Part shown: one piece after another, positions 7,872 through 13,712 of the stretch
Layout: each line of letters begins with the position of its first letter
Numbering within the stretch: the stretch's first letter is position 1
Origin: a virus
IMG/VR virus record: IMGVR_UViG_3300000553_000204
Location: 1 to 31,102 of that record
Length of the DNA stretch: 31,102 nucleotides
Direction: 5' to 3' (one strand)
Position numbers and translations under genes: made by a program
The notes under the pieces: generated by a model
Told to the model about the DNA's origin: nothing
The model's database searches: none
The model's input: only the letters and a program-made list of their open reading frames with translations

Positions 7872-9110
7872 TTAATAGAATATTCCAAAATAATTCATAT
7901 CAAACTTATTATACTTCCAACAATACCTCGCTATCGCTAAACTAATTACACAGTCATCATGAAATCCACTATCAGCCATAAATTTCATAGTACCCAACTC
8001 ATTCTGCTCAAAGATAAACGCCTCCAATTCAATACGCAAGTAATCATCCTTCACTAATTTTATCTCCCTCATATTAAAAGCATACACCAATTCATTAATA
8101 ATCTCCGACTTACTCTTATTCGTAGTAGTAAATGTATCAATATTTCCTATCTTCCTATACAATTCCTGGAATATAGGAAGTCCCTGATTATTACCCTCTA
8201 TCAATATCTTCCTAAACTTCCACTTATCATTAAGTTTTATAATTTTTAAAATCAGATCCGGTGCCTCCACCTTACTCCACCTCTCAAAACCTACTAAAAA
8301 TCCATTACTATCAACAATACTTAATACCGTAGCATCATTAATCAAACCCACATCTATCCCAGCCCAATAACTCTCCCCCAACATAGGCTCCTTTATCTTA
8401 TCTAAACACATTAACTCATTAATATTATTGAAAATAGCCGCACCATCAACAAACTTCGCCTCAATCTCTTGCTCAAATATCTTCGTAGGCATACGATCAC
8501 GATACCTATCTATCATACGACTAGTAACATACGGATTATCCCACGAAGGAAAACTAAAACTAATACAATCAGGTTTTGATGGGTCCAATCCATCCCTATA
8601 ATAATCATATAACCAATTCTTACCCTTCGGCGTACTCAATATTAATAACTTCTTACCCTTAACTAACATCATCGGCTCCAATATCGCCTCAACAGTAGTA
8701 CGCTTTATGAACGCCGCCTCATCCAATATCATATAATCAACATCAGCTCCCCTCAAATTGTCCTCACTAGCGGCACTCTTAAACATAATCCTACTCTTAT
8801 TAGGAAATATCATCTCTATCCCACCCTTCGGCTTACGCTTATCCTCTACCAACCCCGTATCAGCTAACGCATTTAATATGTGAGTATAACTTTCTAAACT
8901 CTGGCCATCAGTAGGACATACCCAATAAATAGTAGAACCCGGATTATTGAACGCTAAATATAATGCCATGTTCTCGGCAGCAATAGTTTTACCCCATTTG
9001 CGACCAATAACCGCTACAATACAATATATCGTAGGGTCTAAACAAGCATCTATAAGCAATTGTTGAGAAGGATGGGGATCGTATAGTTGTAATTGTGCCA
9101 TAGTAGGCAT
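7872..9110 (-). CDS. terL: Terminase large subunit (412 aa)
   Basis: This is the ATPase-nuclease motor that packages DNA into the prohead. The ATPase part has Walker A GRKWGKT (36-42), Walker B YMILDEAA (Asp130-Glu131) and coupling motif LLILSTPKG (156-163). The nuclease part has the acidic residues in GIDVG (Asp253), ILIEGNNQG (Glu305) and FHDDCVISLAIA (Asp385-Asp386). Length is typical. The first ATG (9110) lies inside the tRNA-Gln acceptor stem. The second in-frame ATG (9101, MAQLQLYDPH) lies just past the tRNA and may be the true start after tRNA processing. The gene is separated from terS by a terminator and from the portal by most of the genome. Confidence 0.97.
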   Translation of the reverse strand: MPTMAQLQLYDPHPSQQLLIDACLDPTIYCIVAVIGRKWGKTIAAENMALYLAFNNPGSTIYWVCPTDGQSLESYTHILNALADTGLVEDKRKPKGGIEMIFPNKSRIMFKSAASEDNLRGADVDYMILDEAAFIKRTTVEAILEPMMLVKGKKLLILSTPKGKNWLYDYYRDGLDPSKPDCISFSFPSWDNPYVTSRMIDRYRDRMPTKIFEQEIEAKFVDGAAIFNNINELMCLDKIKEPMLGESYWAGIDVGLINDATVLSIVDSNGFLVGFERWSKVEAPDLILKIIKLNDKWKFRKILIEGNNQGLPIFQELYRKIGNIDTFTTTNKSKSEIINELVYAFNMREIKLVKDDYLRIELEAFIFEQNELGTMKFMADSGFHDDCVISLAIARYCWKYNKFDMNYFGIFY

Positions 9111-9173
9111 AACTGGACTTGAACCAATAATAAGGGTTCCAAAGACCCTTGTGTTGCATTACACTATACACCT
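9104..9173 (-). tRNA. tRNA-Gln (anticodon UUG)
   Basis: A complete 70-nt cloverleaf can be folded by hand. The acceptor strands AGGTGTA / TATGCCT pair over all 7 positions with two G-U pairs. The D stem is GTGT/ACAC with a short AATGCA loop, and the anticodon stem AGGGT/ACCCT has loop CTTTGGA (anticodon TTG, U33 present). The variable loop is TATT, the T stem ATTGG/CCAGT and the T loop TTCAAGT. The discriminator base is A and no CCA is encoded. The D loop lacks the usual GG pair, which is odd. Its 5' end is 7 nt after the promoter-like TAATATATA, and its 3' acceptor strand contains the first ATG of terL. It reads CAA, and CAG by wobble, both heavily used in the downstream collagen gene. Confidence 0.85.
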
Positions 9174-9179
9174 ATATAC

Positions 9180-9188
9180 TATATATTA
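9180..9188 (-). promoter_or_regulatory. Candidate phage promoter -10 element for tRNA-Gln/terL
   Basis: AAAATAATATATA on the minus strand, with its core 6 nt before the mature tRNA 5' end. A -10 element would be expected just there if transcription starts at or near the first tRNA base. It follows a terminator at 9528-9555. Confidence 0.5.
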
Positions 9189-9287
9189 TTTTATGTAAGT
9201 AAGTTTTATCGTTTTTAAAATCACTACCGCACTTTGATTATACTTCCCCACACCAAAACCTACGCCACCATCTGCCAATTCAGCCAT
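9186..9287 (-). CDS. Possible 33-residue ORF of unusual composition
   Basis: ATG at 9287 opens MAELADGGVGFGVGKYNQS and runs 33 residues to a TAA that is part of the promoter motif at 9180-9188. The frame is open further upstream (LATWVAVQDWR precedes the Met), so this may be the 3' end of a lost gene. Gly/Val-rich codons make it visibly richer in G and C than its neighbours. There is no homologue I recognise. It may be an acquired fragment or simply non-coding. Confidence 0.25.
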   Translation of the reverse strand: MAELADGGVGFGVGKYNQSAVVILKTIKLTYIK

Positions 9288-9527
9288 TCTCCAATCCTGC
9301 ACTGCCACCCATGTGGCTAATTGTTATGTATAAACATAACTTAATATATTTAATGCAAGTTATACATATAATATACTATGATACGGTGTTCTATAATATA
9401 CATTATGTTAAGTACGCACTATATAACAACTATTACTATGTATAACTTTCTCATTGATTTGCAACACATTACGCATAGTTCTTTATTCTATATGTGTTTC
9501 ACAGGAAGGAAACATTGTAGGCATAGG
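9288..9527. other. Intergenic spacer between the terS terminator and the tRNA-terL unit
   Basis: No convincing gene was found. It holds two small hairpins: GCCAC-ATGG-GTGGC near 9303-9316 and GTTATG/CATAAC near 9323-9340. The rest, about 9341-9527, is AT-rich with no further structure I can support. A long plus-strand frame that starts here is the antisense of terS. Confidence 0.5.
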
Positions 9528-9555
9528 AAAACCCTGTGGGGCCCCACAGGGTTTT
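9528..9555. terminator. Strong terminator after terS
   Basis: A perfect 28-nt palindrome (AAAACCCTGTGGGG and its complement) starts 30 nt past the terS stop. It is GC-rich in an AT-rich region and carries A/T arms that give U-runs on either strand, so it may act in both directions. It separates terS from tRNA-terL. Confidence 0.8.
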
Positions 9556-9584
9556 AGGGTATATTTATATTATTTTAATATGTA

Positions 9585-10004
9585 TTATAGATTATCTAAA
9601 TCAAAATATGTATCAGGTTTATCTGGTGTGTCCTTTTTAGCAGTGCCAAACTTGGCAGTTAGTACCACATCCGTCTTAATCTCTTTACGTTCTATATTGA
9701 GACCTTTTAACTTATTGATCTCGGCGAGGCAGAGCCTCGCCTCCTTAATATCATCCTTTGCAATATTTAAATCATATAGATGGGTCATACGTTTTATCTC
9801 CTCTTCCAAATGTTCCCCATATTTAAAGTGGGCACGCGCCTTAATCTCATCCTGGGCATCCTTTATATAGAGCCCAATGGTTGAAGGGGCATATCCTAAC
9901 CCTTTAAGGTATAGATGGATACTAGGCCAGTCCTCTGTGGTTCTTTTATTAATAAGGACTTCAATCAATTCGTCTCTGGTTAAATCGGTCTTTGGTTTAA
10001 ACAT
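9585..10004 (-). CDS. terS: Putative terminase small subunit (139 aa)
   Basis: The N-terminal part (DLTRDELIEVLINKRTTEDWPSI...GYAPSTIGLYIKDAQDEI) looks like an HTH DNA-recognition domain. A long amphipathic helix follows (HLEEEIKRMTHLYDLNIAKDDIKEARLCLAEINKLKGL), as in small terminases that oligomerise into rings. The acidic C-terminal tail (KPDTYFDLDNL) could contact the large subunit. Length fits the family. It lies upstream of terL, separated by a terminator and the tRNA, and just downstream of a 61-bp tandem repeat that could be its binding site. The call rests on architecture and context, not on a diagnostic motif. Confidence 0.65.
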   Translation of the reverse strand: MFKPKTDLTRDELIEVLINKRTTEDWPSIHLYLKGLGYAPSTIGLYIKDAQDEIKARAHFKYGEHLEEEIKRMTHLYDLNIAKDDIKEARLCLAEINKLKGLNIERKEIKTDVVLTAKFGTAKKDTPDKPDTYFDLDNL

Positions 10005-10091
10005 ATATGGTTAATGTGGTTTTGGTTGCAATGGCAACTTTTGGGGACAAGCGGAAATGGCAGGTGGAGGGTCATTTCTAATGTCTTATAA

Positions 10092-10100
10092 TATATATTA
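10092..10100 (-). promoter_or_regulatory. TAATATATA motif upstream of terS
   Basis: This copy lies within a palindromic TATAATATATATTATA, so the motif occurs on both strands here. It is 88 nt upstream of the terS start and just after the 61-bp repeat pair. No TTACAC is present at the 22-nt position. Weaker evidence than for the other copies. Confidence 0.3.
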
Positions 10101-10110
10101 TAAATTCAAT

Positions 10111-10232
10111 AATTATTGCCTCCCGTTGCAAATTGCGAACTGGTTTACATCTTGGGAACATTCAACTAATTAATTATTGCCTCCCGTTGCAAATTGCGAA
10201 CTGGTTTACATCTTGGGAACATTCAACTAATT
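10111..10232. repeat. Perfect 61-bp tandem duplication upstream of terS
   Basis: Two adjacent identical 61-bp units (10111-10171 and 10172-10232) begin aattattgcctcccgttgca. They fill the space between the 123-residue gene, whose stop codon lies in the end of the second unit, and terS. The units are GC-richer than their surroundings. They could be a packaging or regulatory site or a recent slippage product. The remaining spacer, 10005-10090, holds a GTTGC-AATG-GCAAC hairpin (10025-10038) and no gene. Confidence 0.9.
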
Positions 10233-10598
10233 AATAAATAGGTTATCATTTTCGTTAATAAATTTCTTTAAATCGTCAAATAGTTTTATTATGGATGAGG
10301 CACAGGTTCGGCAATTTGAGTTAGTCCATCCTTTGTGATCTGGCATAATGTATAGTTTATATAATCTATATATTTCTTCTTTATCTTGGTGTGAGGCACC
10401 GCCTTGTCTTAATATTTTGGATATAAATGATTTATGTTCTATTTTAAATTTGTTTGTATCCTCACCTATTGTTATACTTGTTACATTAACTGTACCACTC
10501 TCCGAGTGGATCTGCTCCGCGGTATGTTCGGGTTCAACAATCTTTTTTTGTATAGGTTTTCTAGCTTTAAATTTATCGTTCATTGATTTTCTTGGCAT
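10227..10598 (-). CDS. Hypothetical basic protein with a C-terminal Cys pair (123 aa)
   Basis: The N-terminus is basic and Pro/Lys-rich (MPRKSMNDKFKARKPIQKKI) and probably disordered. The middle has SGTVNVTSITIGED. The C-terminal half is helical (DKEEIYRLYKLYIMPDHKG) with NCRTCASSIIKLFDDLKKFI, a CxxC just before a helix. This could be a small metal or nucleic-acid binding unit. It lies between the CxxC membrane protein (4-nt gap) and the 61-bp repeats upstream of terS. I do not recognise the family. Its place next to terS makes a packaging or head-related role possible, but nothing in the sequence shows it. Confidence 0.65.
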   Translation of the reverse strand: MPRKSMNDKFKARKPIQKKIVEPEHTAEQIHSESGTVNVTSITIGEDTNKFKIEHKSFISKILRQGGASHQDKEEIYRLYKLYIMPDHKGWTNSNCRTCASSIIKLFDDLKKFINENDNLFIN

Positions 10599-10602
10599 GT
10601 TA

Positions 10603-10860
10603 TTAATTTAATTTTGTAAAAGTTTCGTAATCACCTAGTAGGCGGTCATACCAGAAACTTATAAAAGAGGTTGTGGCTGCTATGAATATATCATGGGTAA
10701 TTATTAATGTGCTCCAAAAGGATAGGCACATCATGCATCTAAATAATTTGAACCATATATCTTTTAGTTTAGTTTGTGTTTGTATATAGTTAATTATTTG
10801 TTGTAATGGATCAAATCTGGTTATTAGCCAGCTTAATATAAATATTTGTAGTATAATCAT
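10603..10860 (-). CDS. Small membrane protein with a CxxC-x3-W segment (85 aa)
   Basis: Hydrophobic segments are at about 1-15 (MIILQIFILSWLITR) and 42-68 (CMMCLSFWSTLIITHDIFIAATTSFISFW). The intervening part is soluble and Lys-rich. The motif FRCMMCLSFW, two Cys at the mouth of a membrane segment followed by Phe-Trp, recurs in small membrane proteins of Bacteroidota phages as I know them, without an assigned function. The stop of the sigma-like gene overlaps this start by 4 nt (ATGA), so translation is probably coupled. It could be a holin or an inner-membrane accessory protein. Confidence 0.65.
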   Translation of the reverse strand: MIILQIFILSWLITRFDPLQQIINYIQTQTKLKDIWFKLFRCMMCLSFWSTLIITHDIFIAATTSFISFWYDRLLGDYETFTKLN

Positions 10861-11426
10861 TTTTTTAGTTTTAATTTTATTGCGTTATCTACTTTAACAA
10901 CGGCATATCTTATTGTATTATAATTTAGTCCTACAAGTTCTTTTATTTCTCTATAAGTTTTTGGTTTAACTATTTCGTTTGTTATGGGGTCTATTCCTCT
11001 ATATAATTTATATAGAACTGCGTGGTATGGGTAGGTATTTTCCAGTTCGTGTAGTATTTTTAGTATGGTTATATGTGGATCTTCTTGTAGTTCAATTTCT
11101 TCGTCTATTAATAGCATATCATTAAAATCTGGTTTATAAATAGTTCGTTTATGGTATGTATTATTTATTATAGATATTTCTTTATGTATTTCGTTAAAAC
11201 GGGAGTTATTCTTTTTTAGTTGTATATGTATTATACCCATGATATATTTTCCTAGTTCATCTTTTTCGTATAGGTTTAGGATGTATTCATATTTATTATT
11301 TAATAGTTCCATTATAGTTAGCCATATATGTTGTTTAAAGTCATCTCTATATGTATATTCTACTTTGGATAGGTAATCATTAATAATTTGGTTGTTTAGT
11401 ATATAGTTAATTATTTGGTTTTTCAT
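10857..11426 (-). CDS. Sigma-70-like transcription factor (189 aa)
   Basis: Residues about 8-80 read like a sigma region 2 (IINDYLSKVEYTYRDDFKQHIWLTIMELL, then LGKYIMGIIHIQLKKNNSRFNEIHKE). The C-terminal end has a region-4-like HTH (TYREIKELVGLNYNTIRYAVVKVDNAIKLKLKK, about 155-187). The spacing is that of a small ECF-type factor. It would redirect host RNA polymerase, possibly to the recurring TAATATATA promoters. It overlaps the gene before by 20 nt and the membrane gene after by 4 nt. The HTH is convincing; sigma activity is an inference. Confidence 0.6.
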   Translation of the reverse strand: MKNQIINYILNNQIINDYLSKVEYTYRDDFKQHIWLTIMELLNNKYEYILNLYEKDELGKYIMGIIHIQLKKNNSRFNEIHKEISIINNTYHKRTIYKPDFNDMLLIDEEIELQEDPHITILKILHELENTYPYHAVLYKLYRGIDPITNEIVKPKTYREIKELVGLNYNTIRYAVVKVDNAIKLKLKK

Positions 11427-11781
11427 ATTGTTTTAGTTGCATGAAGAATCTTATATTAGCGGCACATTCGTATTCTTCTGTTTTTTCTGTGTATAGTAGG
11501 TAATTATTTAATAATCTATTGATATATTTTGTTACTTTTGGTAAATCATTTGTTAGAATAACATATTCTATTATTAGGTAATCTAGGTAGAGTATAAATA
11601 TATCATTATGGGGTATTAGGTATGGTTTAATTAAATCTTTTATTAAAAGTAATAATGAAGAGATAGTGTTAGCCAGGTCTAGGTCGTCGTAATTGTTAAC
11701 ATTAATGAATCTGGGTATATTAGCAGCATCTTTAATTAATTTATTGAGTAATTTGGTTAAGTTATCATTCATAAAGTACAA
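11407..11781 (-). CDS. Helical hypothetical protein with a UVR-like C-terminus (124 aa)
   Basis: Almost entirely alpha-helical and Leu/Ile-rich (ISSLLLLIKDLIKPYLI, FILYLDYLIIEYVIL). It ends in TEEYECAANIRFFMQLKQYE, which resembles the UVR motif used by UvrB/UvrC for helix pairing. It may therefore pair with another protein. A second ATG at 11772 (MNDNLTKLL) is equally plausible as the start. It is the first gene after a terminator and a TAATATATA motif, and it overlaps the sigma-like gene by 20 nt, so it probably leads that operon. Function is unknown. Confidence 0.65.
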   Translation of the reverse strand: MYFMNDNLTKLLNKLIKDAANIPRFINVNNYDDLDLANTISSLLLLIKDLIKPYLIPHNDIFILYLDYLIIEYVILTNDLPKVTKYINRLLNNYLLYTEKTEEYECAANIRFFMQLKQYEKPNN

Positions 11782-11816
11782 AACTTCGTTTTGATCTTTT
11801 ACACGAAGTATAAAAG

Positions 11817-11825
11817 TATATATTA
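11817..11825 (-). promoter_or_regulatory. Candidate phage promoter -10 element before the sigma-like operon
   Basis: TAATATATA on the minus strand, 35 nt before the 11781 start and about 19 nt past a terminator hairpin. This is the same terminator-then-motif order as at 13.0 and 18.1 kb. Confidence 0.45.
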
Positions 11826-11843
11826 AATTTTTTACATAAAATA

Positions 11844-11873
11844 AAACACACCATATTTGGGTATGGTGTGTTT
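11844..11873 (-). terminator. Rho-independent terminator
   Basis: A 12-bp perfect stem (AAACACACCATA with its complement) has a 6-nt loop and is followed on the minus strand by TTTTATTTTATG. It ends the five-gene unit that begins at 12988. Confidence 0.85.
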
Positions 11874-11889
11874 ATACAATGTGAATATT

Positions 11890-12147
11890 TTATTTAAACA
11901 GAGATAAATATTTATTCTTTTGGTCTCTTATTAATTGTTTTTGTTCGTCTGTGAAGTTCATGGATATCATCCAATCTTCTAGGCGTTTATCGCCTCCTAC
12001 TACATCAACATCTTCTAGTTTTAGTTCTATTTCTGGTCCTAGTATAGGTTCGCTTAATGTTATAACATTTTGTTGTATAGTTACTGATCCGGTGGGGGAT
12101 ATATTTGCTCCATAGGATAATCCATTTGTATTAATCGTGTTTTCCAT
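11890..12147 (-). CDS. Hypothetical protein (85 aa)
   Basis: The N-terminal part is beta-rich (SYGANISPTGSVTIQQNVITL). An acidic stretch follows (EIELKLEDVDVVGGDKRLEDW), then a C-terminal amphipathic helix (TDEQKQLIRDQKNKYLSLF). There is no membrane segment or metal motif. It is the last gene before the terminator at 11844-11873, and its start overlaps the gene before by 17 nt, as is normal in this tightly packed early block. I do not recognise a family. Confidence 0.6.
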   Translation of the reverse strand: MENTINTNGLSYGANISPTGSVTIQQNVITLSEPILGPEIELKLEDVDVVGGDKRLEDWMISMNFTDEQKQLIRDQKNKYLSLFK

Positions 12148-12313
12148 ATATTTCTTTTTTTAGTGAGTATTTAAGGTCTCTTAATAATGTTAATGCATTA
12201 ACGATGTCTATATCAGCTTGTTTAGCTGCTATATTGTTACCTGCTTGTGTATAGGCGTTATATAATTTGGTTCTTTTTTCTATATAATCTTTTAAGAATT
12301 CTATTTGGCTCAT
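12131..12313 (-). CDS. Small helical hypothetical protein (60 aa)
   Basis: Predicted as two antiparallel helices: IEFLKDYIEKRTKLYNAYTQAG, then AAKQADIDIVNALTLLRDLKYSLKKEIY. Charged and hydrophobic residues alternate in coiled-coil fashion. It starts one base after the stop of the preceding gene and overlaps the next one by 17 nt, so it is translated as part of the unit running from 12988 to 11890. No known domain; probably a small early protein that binds a partner. Confidence 0.6.
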   Translation of the reverse strand: MSQIEFLKDYIEKRTKLYNAYTQAGNNIAAKQADIDIVNALTLLRDLKYSLKKEIYGKHD

Positions 12314-12314
12314 G

Positions 12315-12551
12315 TTAATAGGTTATTTTATATAATTTTGTTAGCACTACATCCATTTTATTATCTTTATCAAATTCTATTACATAGAATAGGTTCATTT
12401 GGTCTGGGTGTTCGTGTTTTCTATTTTCGTGTGGTTGCATAGGTCTAATTCTTTCGGGGAATATAGGGTTCATTTCCATATCTAAATAGCATACACCATA
12501 TTTATGTAATGTAGCATCAATTAATTGTTCTCTTTGTTGATCTTTATTCAT
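12315..12551 (-). CDS. Hypothetical protein (78 aa)
   Basis: A compact soluble protein with a His/Pro-rich centre (RPMQPHENRKHEHPDQMN) between beta-like ends (YGVCYLDMEMNPIF and LFYVIEFDKDNKMDVVLTKLYKI). The three His in HENRKHEH could bind metal, but no classic motif is present. It overlaps the end of the preceding coiled-coil gene by 8 nt and is one base from the next gene. No family recognised. Confidence 0.6.
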   Translation of the reverse strand: MNKDQQREQLIDATLHKYGVCYLDMEMNPIFPERIRPMQPHENRKHEHPDQMNLFYVIEFDKDNKMDVVLTKLYKITY

Positions 12552-12795
12552 ATTTAATATAGCTATTTTTAAGTATTTCTTTTAGATCGTGTAGTTCTTT
12601 TTCTAGATTAGTAATTCTATCTTCTAATTCTTTATTAACTATTTCAATACTATCACCAAGTATTACAAGTCTTGTATCTGTATTTTCCGATGCTTCGGAT
12701 AATCTTTTTACTATATAATCTATTTCTTTTTCATCAGTAACAAAAGATAATTTCTTATTTTGCATTTGTGTTGCCACATTATAATTATTTTCCAT
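12544..12795 (-). CDS. Coiled-coil hypothetical protein (83 aa)
   Basis: Residues about 45-80 (SIEIVNKELEDRITNLEKELHDLKEILKN) form a clear heptad coiled coil. The N-terminal half (LSFVTDEKEIDYIVKRLSEASE) is a separate helix-strand unit. It probably forms a homodimer or trimer. Its start overlaps the zinc-ribbon gene by 11 nt and its end overlaps the next gene by 8 nt. Function is unknown. Confidence 0.6.
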   Translation of the reverse strand: MENNYNVATQMQNKKLSFVTDEKEIDYIVKRLSEASENTDTRLVILGDSIEIVNKELEDRITNLEKELHDLKEILKNSYIKYE

Positions 12796-12988
12796 TTAGT
12801 TTTATATTTTCGTATCTTGCTTTTTGGTAGGCAAGTAATTTTAATCTATTGATCATATAGTAGGCATGGGTTCCTTTACAACCTTTGCATCTAGTGTAGT
12901 ACCCTCTTTTATTCTTTATAAAATCGTTTATATGTTTTAGTTCTCCGCAGGCGGGGCAAATTCCATAAAATTCATCAATCCTTTTCAT
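12785..12988 (-). CDS. Small zinc-ribbon protein (67 aa)
   Basis: Two Cys pairs, CPAC at 11-14 and CKGC at 34-37, are separated by 19 residues and flanked by aromatic and basic residues. This matches a treble-clef or zinc-ribbon fold of the kind found in small phage DNA-associated proteins and HNH relatives. There is no HNH catalytic His. The C-terminal helix is basic (INRLKLLAYQKARYENIKL) and could touch nucleic acid. It is the first gene of a five-gene unit and lies 7 nt after the promoter-like motif at 12995. The metal-binding call is strong; the target is unknown. Confidence 0.7.
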   Translation of the reverse strand: MKRIDEFYGICPACGELKHINDFIKNKRGYYTRCKGCKGTHAYYMINRLKLLAYQKARYENIKLNGK

Positions 12989-12994
12989 TAATAT

Positions 12995-13027
12995 TATATA
13001 TTATATTTAAAATATGTTTTTGTGTAA
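12995..13027 (-). promoter_or_regulatory. Candidate phage promoter with an 18-nt spacer
   Basis: On the minus strand, TTACAC (13027-13022), an 18-nt spacer, then TAATATATA (13003-12995), 7 nt before the 12988 start. The spacer is 4 nt shorter than in the three best copies. It begins 5 nt after the terminator hairpin's U-run. Confidence 0.45.
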
Positions 13028-13031
13028 AAAT

Positions 13032-13058
13032 AAAAAACCTGCTGATTAGGCAGGTTTT
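13032..13058 (-). terminator. Rho-independent terminator after the lipoprotein gene
   Basis: Stem AAAACCTGC paired with GCAGGTTTT around a 7-nt loop, followed on the minus strand by TTTATTTTTA. It closes the lipoprotein unit. Confidence 0.85.
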
Positions 13059-13065
13059 AATTCGC

Positions 13066-13119
13066 TACAACGGGGTTTATTATATTGTATGGATAAATAT
13101 TGAGGTTACTCCCGTTGTA
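13066..13119. repeat. Spaced 9-bp inverted repeat TACAACGGG ... CCCGTTGTA
   Basis: The two arms (13066-13074 and 13111-13119) are 36 nt apart, between the lipoprotein stop and its terminator. The related string CTCCCGTTG also occurs in both copies of the 61-bp repeat near terS. It may be a protein-binding site or a long stem. Confidence 0.4.
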
Positions 13120-13122
13120 TTA

Positions 13123-13440
13123 TTATTGTATTTCGCAGGTTATACTATTTTGCATATAAGCTGAGTTATTTATTTCTTTTTCAGGTTGATTGCCTTGGCT
13201 ACATAATCTTTGGGCATCTGTTTTAGATGTATCACTAATTATATTAGTTGTGGTTCCGGTAACTTCTGTTCGGGTATAGCCACCACCCAAAGCAATATAA
13301 TAATCGGTTTCTGTAGTTATACATTTACAAGTATAATTTGTTGCTTGTTTTGTATAAGTATTATTATTTGTAATACTATTAGGTTGTTTAGTACAACCGA
13401 TTGTTCCGAGGATCAATAATCCTAATATTAGTTTTTTCAT
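13123..13440 (-). CDS. Cysteine-rich lipoprotein (105 aa)
   Basis: A lipoprotein signal is clear: MKKLILGLLILGTIGC with lipobox LGTIGC, Cys16 being the lipidated residue. The mature part is polar and Thr/Asn-rich and has further Cys in YTCKCITT, RLCSQ and TCEIQ. The pattern 'y.C.C...' followed by '...dA..lC' resembles small lipoproteins of Bacteroidota hosts. It would sit in the cell envelope and could block superinfection, or serve at lysis as an outer-membrane partner. It lies in its own short unit, between a host-type promoter at 13713-13745 and a terminator at 13032-13058. Localisation is well supported; function is inferred. Confidence 0.75.
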   Translation of the reverse strand: MKKLILGLLILGTIGCTKQPNSITNNNTYTKQATNYTCKCITTETDYYIALGGGYTRTEVTGTTTNIISDTSKTDAQRLCSQGNQPEKEINNSAYMQNSITCEIQ

Positions 13441-13510
13441 TGTTTTCTATTTTTATTTTACTGTTGCGATAGTTTTCGTCACCAAAAGTTACAAACCATT
13501 TCTTACTCAT
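13388..13510 (-). CDS. Possible truncated ORF (40 aa) overlapping the lipoprotein gene
   Basis: ATG at 13510 overlaps the preceding stop as ATGA, and the first 21 residues (MSKKWFVTFGDENYRNSKIK) read like a normal protein start. From about residue 22 the frame runs into the lipoprotein leader and the lipoprotein start region, and it stops at 13388. It may be the 5' remnant of a gene whose remainder was replaced when the lipoprotein gene arrived. Alternatively it is a chance overlap. Confidence 0.3.
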   Translation of the reverse strand: MSKKWFVTFGDENYRNSKIKIENNEKTNIRIIDPRNNRLY

Positions 13511-13647
13511 CTCTTCTCCTCATTTTTTATAGCCTCATCATAAAGCTTCATTAAATATTCTATATGGTCAATTATAACCTCATTACTTCTATCCCTATAT
13601 CGCATATAGAACATTATCTCCTGTAAGATTGTTTTACTTTGGTTCAT
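13507..13647 (-). CDS. Small hypothetical early protein (46 aa)
   Basis: I placed the start at ATG 13647 (MNQSKTILQEIMFYMRYRD). It is preceded by a purine-rich AAAGAAAGAAAGG leader typical of Bacteroidota initiation regions; the longer frame needs a TTG start. The protein is helical and charged (VIIDHIEYLMKLYDEAIKNEEKR). It is the first gene after the host-type promoter at 13713-13745 and so probably among the earliest expressed. No family recognised. Confidence 0.55.
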   Translation of the reverse strand: MNQSKTILQEIMFYMRYRDRSNEVIIDHIEYLMKLYDEAIKNEEKR

Positions 13648-13712
13648 TCTTGTTTTATTTCTTCCTTTCTTTCTTTCTTTGTGCTGTAAACATTTCAATT
13701 ATTTTTGATAAT

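Noticed and set aside
9104-9173. The tRNA as a prophage attachment site
   Set aside because: No integrase, excisionase or repressor was recognised in the genome, and the tRNA is complete with its own promoter-like motif. A functional phage tRNA is the simpler reading.
9200-9300. A second tRNA suggested by GGCTGAATTGGCAG, which resembles a tRNA-Leu/Ser D arm
   Set aside because: No anticodon stem, T loop (TTC-A) or pairing acceptor strand could be found around it. The stretch reads better as a short open frame.
9454-9870. Plus-strand 138-codon frame opposite terS
   Set aside because: It is antisense to terS and runs through the palindromic terminator at 9528-9555. The terS frame has a sensible HTH and coiled-coil layout, while this one has no recognisable feature.
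10111-10232. CRISPR-like repeat
   Set aside because: Only two copies, directly adjacent without spacers, and no cas genes anywhere. It is a tandem duplication.
13648-13698. Longer N-terminus of the 46-residue gene
   Set aside because: It would need a TTG start and would translate the purine-rich leader into Lys/Arg repeats. The ATG at 13647 directly after that leader is more natural.
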